A stretch of 8,378 nt of DNA, taken from NCBI GenBank assembly GCA_015490695.1, contig WFXK01000070.1, positions 1 to 8,378 of the forward strand, written 5' to 3'. How positions within the stretch are numbered: position 1 is the first letter of the stretch; every line of letters starts with the position of its first letter. The notes under the pieces were generated by a model. It ran no database searches, was not told where the DNA came from, and saw only the letters and a program-made list of their open reading frames with translations. Source of the stretch: Bacteroidota bacterium (lineage in GTDB: Bacteria; Bacteroidota; Bacteroidia; SpSt-205; S141-50). The position numbers and the translations under genes were made by a program. Positions 6,074 to 8,378 of the stretch are shown piece after piece.

Positions 6074-7383
6074 GGCATAGCACTGGGTTTGTTCCAGCGT
6101 CCGTTGAAAAGCGTCCATTGCCCATTTACCATCACAGCAGCCACAGCACCCTGTAAAGCCGTTTTGAAAGGTGTCCATCCGCATCGGTAATAAAGGGCTA
6201 CTTTCCTTGGATGCGTCCCCTGCATAGGATTTATAAGCACTAAGTCAGCAAAGTAACCCTCTTTAATAAATCCTCGTTTAGCAATTTGGAAGCGCTTAGC
6301 AGGAAAATGGGCAATTTTTTCCACTAATTGCGTTAAAGAAAGGCGTTGTTGTCTTAGCACAGCATCTAAAAGCAGAGGTAAAAAAAAGCGGATAGAAGGC
6401 ATGCCCGAAGGTGCTTGATAATAAGGTTGTTGCTTTTCACTCCATAAATGCGGTGCATGGTCCGTTGAGATAATAGATAAAACATCTTTTTGTAGCGCTT
6501 TCCACAAAGCCTGACGGTCTTCACGACCCTTAATCGCAGGATTGACTTTAATAAAGTTGCCATAAGTCTGGTAATGGGAAGCATCAAAAAACAAGTGGGG
6601 GATGCAAGCTTCAGCAGTAATCCATGGCGCTTCCTTGCAATGTTTTTCAAGGTAATGACACTCTTCTTTGGTAGTAATGTGTAAAATATGTAAAGGGGTT
6701 TTATAAGTTTTAGCTAAGGAGACGGCTTTTTCTGTTGCTATCAAGCAGGCGGTTCTGTCTCGGATTTCAGGATGGATGGCTGCCGTTGCGTTTGGATAGC
6801 GTTGTTTAAAGACGTGTTGTCGTTCTCGTAAACGTGCTTCCCATTCGCAGTGGATAGTAATCGGCACAGGAGTGTGCTCAAAGAAGTAGCAAAGCCACTC
6901 CTCCTCTTCAATTAAAAGGTTTCCTGTTGAAGAACCCATGAAGATTTTTATTCCGGCGACTTTTTTGGGGTCTATTTTTTTGATTTCTTCTGCGTGTTCT
7001 TTAGAGGCGCCTAAGTAAAAGGCGTAATTTGCCCAACTTTGTTTTGCTGCAATGTGGCACTTTTTTTGTATTTGTTCTATGGTGGTGGTAGGGGGTTGGG
7101 TGTTGGGCATTTCTATATAGGAGGTGACGCCACCAGCAATAGCGGCTTTGCTCTCGGTGGCAATGCTCCCCTTGTGCGTTAACCCAGGCTCCCGAAAATG
7201 AACATGCACATCTATAGCCCCAGGTAATAAATACCACCCTTTGGCTTTAACTTCTTTAGCCCCTTTCGCTGAAATCCCTTCAGCAACTTTTTCTATGTAA
7301 GGCGGAACTATAAGGACGTCTTTTTCTTCTATACGTCCCTCATTGACTATCCATGCTCCCTGAATGAGCCACCGCTCAGGCAT
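6055..7383 (-). CDS. pyrC: Dihydroorotase (class I type)
   Basis: A zinc enzyme of the amidohydrolase superfamily that interconverts carbamoyl-aspartate and dihydroorotate, the third step of pyrimidine synthesis; cytoplasmic. It has 442 residues, normal for the family. Metal and catalytic residues visible: H60 and H62 in DVHVHFREPG; K146 in GIKIFMGSS, the probable carboxylated bridging lysine; H178 in TIHCEWE; H235 in LHILHITT; and D308 in STDHAPH. The substrate-loop motif APSGMPSIR follows. The usual HHL after TAE-x-C reads IPHL here (P262-H263), a small departure from the family. The C-terminal beta-sandwich segment (ADLVLINP...VMVNGQ) is present, so the enzyme is complete. The ATG at 7383 overlaps the upstream gene's stop by 8 bases (ATGCCTGA), which points to co-translation. 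An inactive DHO-like protein is unlikely because all metal ligands are kept. Confidence 0.95.
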   Translation of the reverse strand: MPERWLIQGAWIVNEGRIEEKDVLIVPPYIEKVAEGISAKGAKEVKAKGWYLLPGAIDVHVHFREPGLTHKGSIATESKAAIAGGVTSYIEMPNTQPPTTTIEQIQKKCHIAAKQSWANYAFYLGASKEHAEEIKKIDPKKVAGIKIFMGSSTGNLLIEEEEWLCYFFEHTPVPITIHCEWEARLRERQHVFKQRYPNATAAIHPEIRDRTACLIATEKAVSLAKTYKTPLHILHITTKEECHYLEKHCKEAPWITAEACIPHLFFDASHYQTYGNFIKVNPAIKGREDRQALWKALQKDVLSIISTDHAPHLWSEKQQPYYQAPSGMPSIRFFLPLLLDAVLRQQRLSLTQLVEKIAHFPAKRFQIAKRGFIKEGYFADLVLINPMQGTHPRKVALYYRCGWTPFKTALQGAVAAVMVNGQWTLFNGRWNKPSAMPLEFQR

Positions 7384-7837
7384 GCATCCTGAAATAACGC
7401 TGATATAACCAACTTTCCTTAACCCGCTTCTTAAACTTCTCTAAAGTGTTTTGATGCAAAACCGATAAATCAAAAAAATAGGTCTCAGGAGTAATTTTCC
7501 CTTCTTTAATGGCTTTTTCTACTTGATTGAATGGAATAAAAAACCGCTCTTTTGTCTCAGGATTTTCAAAAATTAGAATGGCAGGAGAAAGGGTTTGAAG
7601 CCCGTTTCGCTCTACACTTTCTCGCACTAAGCGATGTAATTGGTCTGATGCGCAACCACAAACCTCTTCTTCACTTTCTACTTGAATAAATTGTTGTTCT
7701 ACAATTTGGAAATGCCCTTTTACAGGTTCGCCATGGCGATTCCATTGTTGTAGCGATTCGCTTAAGGTGTTTGCTAATTGTTTTTGTGCTTCTGAATTTA
7801 GTTGTTTATTTACGGGGAAAATCCAAAGTTTAGGCAT
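7376..7837 (-). CDS. Conserved Bacteroidota protein, often mislabelled 'ABC transporter ATPase'
   Basis: A 153-residue soluble protein without signal peptide or membrane segment; function unknown. From memory of the family, it resembles the small Bacteroidota proteins annotated as 'ABC transporter ATPase': LWIFPVNKQL near the start (residues 4-13), W-x-x-HGEPVKG at 32-41, CGCASDQL at 60-67 where the family has a GCS-x-D block, and a C-terminal EGKITPETYFF...KESW. There is no Walker A or Walker B motif and no ABC signature, so the name has no support in the sequence. The conserved Cys-x-Cys-x-x-Asp patch is the most likely functional site. It overlaps pyrC by 8 bases and is the first gene of its run. 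Its ATG at 7837 is one base from the divergent phosphopantetheinyl transferase start. Its promoter must therefore lie inside that neighbour; a weak candidate (AATTTTTG, one mismatch) is at 7880-7873. Confidence 0.8.
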   Translation of the reverse strand: MPKLWIFPVNKQLNSEAQKQLANTLSESLQQWNRHGEPVKGHFQIVEQQFIQVESEEEVCGCASDQLHRLVRESVERNGLQTLSPAILIFENPETKERFFIPFNQVEKAIKEGKITPETYFFDLSVLHQNTLEKFKKRVKESWLYQRYFRMHA

Positions 7838-7843
7838 AATGCC
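7833..7843. promoter_or_regulatory. Start-to-start divergent junction within a palindrome
   Basis: GGCAT-A-ATGCC is an inverted repeat with 5-base arms that contains the start codon of the minus-strand gene (7837-7835) and of the plus-strand gene (7839-7841), separated by one base. It could be an operator or arise simply because both proteins begin Met-Pro. Regulatory function is not shown. Confidence 0.3.
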
Positions 7844-8378
7844 GCTTCGCTATTTAATTCGGGCGCAAGATACAAAAATTTTTATTTGGCGTCTACAAGA
7901 ACCCCCCCAACAATGGGAACTTTTATTTCAGAAGCGACAAATCGCTTATGATTTAGCAGAATTACAACGACGCAAAAAACTGCATAGAAAACAGCAGTAT
8001 TTTGCTACATTATGGTTATTGCATCAATTAGGGATTTCAGGTTATGGTTATGATGCGCAGGGAGCGCCTTATGTGGCGGCTAAAGGGCAGTATGTAAGCA
8101 TTAGTCATACCCATCATTATTTAGGGCTTGCTACAGCACCCCATCCTATTGGATTAGATATAGAGGAATCGCGTAGAACTATTCCTCTTGTTTTGCATCA
8201 AAGAATCTTAAATGATACGGAGCGGGCGCATTGGGATGGGACTTCGGCAATGTTGTTGCGTTATTGGTGTGTTAAGGAGGCGGCTTATAAATTGGCTTGT
8301 AAATTACAATTACCACCCCCTGCCGACTTCTCCCGTATCCTCGTTGATTTTTCTAAGAAAAAAGTACACCTATATAAC
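7839..8378 (+). CDS. 4'-phosphopantetheinyl transferase (Sfp superfamily), C-terminus cut by window edge
   Basis: This enzyme transfers the 4'-phosphopantetheine arm of CoA to a serine of acyl- or peptidyl-carrier proteins, making them active; cytoplasmic. The frame is open for 180 codons from ATG 7839 to the window edge with no stop. Motifs: VSISHTHHY at residues 86-94; GLDIEE at 105-110, whose D107 and E109 are the magnesium ligands (the same numbers as in Sfp); and WCVKEAAYK at 143-151, with E147 and K151 as the third acidic residue and catalytic lysine. The N-terminal MPL...IFIW resembles other Bacteroidota members of the family, supporting this start. Probably 20-40 residues are missing. 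It may serve fatty-acid ACP, since no polyketide or peptide synthase gene is in view. A run of seven C (7902-7908) falls at codons 22-24. Confidence 0.92.
   Translation, partial: MPLRYLIRAQDTKIFIWRLQEPPQQWELLFQKRQIAYDLAELQRRKKLHRKQQYFATLWLLHQLGISGYGYDAQGAPYVAAKGQYVSISHTHHYLGLATAPHPIGLDIEESRRTIPLVLHQRILNDTERAHWDGTSAMLLRYWCVKEAAYKLACKLQLPPPADFSRILVDFSKKKVHLYN

Noticed and set aside
6032..6184. Upstream extension of the lipoprotein frame (extra 51 residues beginning MRMDTFQNG)
   Set aside because: It lies in the antiphase of the conserved pyrC C-terminus, has Cys-rich shadow sequence, and would put the lipoprotein signal peptide in the middle of the protein.
7376..7837. ABC transporter ATPase function
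   Set aside because: There is no Walker A, Walker B or signature motif in 153 residues; the name is a database habit for this family.
7902..7908. C7 tract near the start of the phosphopantetheinyl transferase gene as a phase-variation switch
   Set aside because: Seven bases is short for slipped-strand switching, the gene is in frame, and the tract encodes a plausible Pro-Pro. A sequencing check would be enough.
1..8378. Mobile elements, CRISPR arrays, RNA genes or a novel defence cluster
   Set aside because: Nearly all bases are covered by recognisable housekeeping genes. I saw no transposase, no repeat-spacer pattern and no tRNA- or rRNA-like stretch.

Overview
The window is a stretch of ordinary chromosomal DNA from a member of the Bacteroidota. 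Four things point to this phylum: the division-cluster order mraZ-rsmH-ftsL-ftsI with a Bacteroidota-type FtsL; a small protein of the family that Bacteroidota genomes label 'ABC transporter ATPase'; start codons without Shine-Dalgarno sequences; and intergenic promoters of the Bacteroidota form TTTG...TAnnTTTG. The genus cannot be told from the sequence. Gene packing is tight, with overlaps of 7-23 bases and gaps of 1-36 bases inside gene runs. The first 19 bases are a sequencing-library adapter (Nextera mosaic end), so the window begins at the artefactual end of an assembled contig.

Layout, left to right. Positions 1-2452 (minus strand) hold the head of the division and cell-wall cluster, transcribed right to left: mraZ, rsmH, ftsL and the first ~255 codons of ftsI, which runs off the left edge. 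Positions 2453-2631 are the only sizeable intergenic region. It carries a likely terminator for the upstream operon, a perfect DnaA box, four MraZ-type boxes at exact 10-base spacing and a -7 promoter element just before the mraZ start. Positions 2632-7837 (minus strand) hold a second run of genes: a small Bacteroidota conserved protein, pyrC (pyrimidine synthesis), a lipoprotein of unknown function, gpmI (glycolysis) and an exported Bcp/PrxQ peroxiredoxin. Likely internal promoters lie before the lipoprotein gene and before gpmI. Positions 7839-8378 (plus strand) hold a divergent 4'-phosphopantetheinyl transferase, cut by the right edge. Its start codon is one base away from that of its divergent neighbour.

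The genes serve housekeeping functions (division, peptidoglycan synthesis, ribosome modification, pyrimidine synthesis, glycolysis, peroxide defence, carrier-protein activation). I see no mobile element, CRISPR array, RNA gene or defence system, and no evidence for a new multi-gene system. The most interesting signals are regulatory: the MraZ operator overlapping its own promoter, two promoters so close to the start codon that the mRNAs may be leaderless, and the start-to-start divergent junction at 7833-7843.
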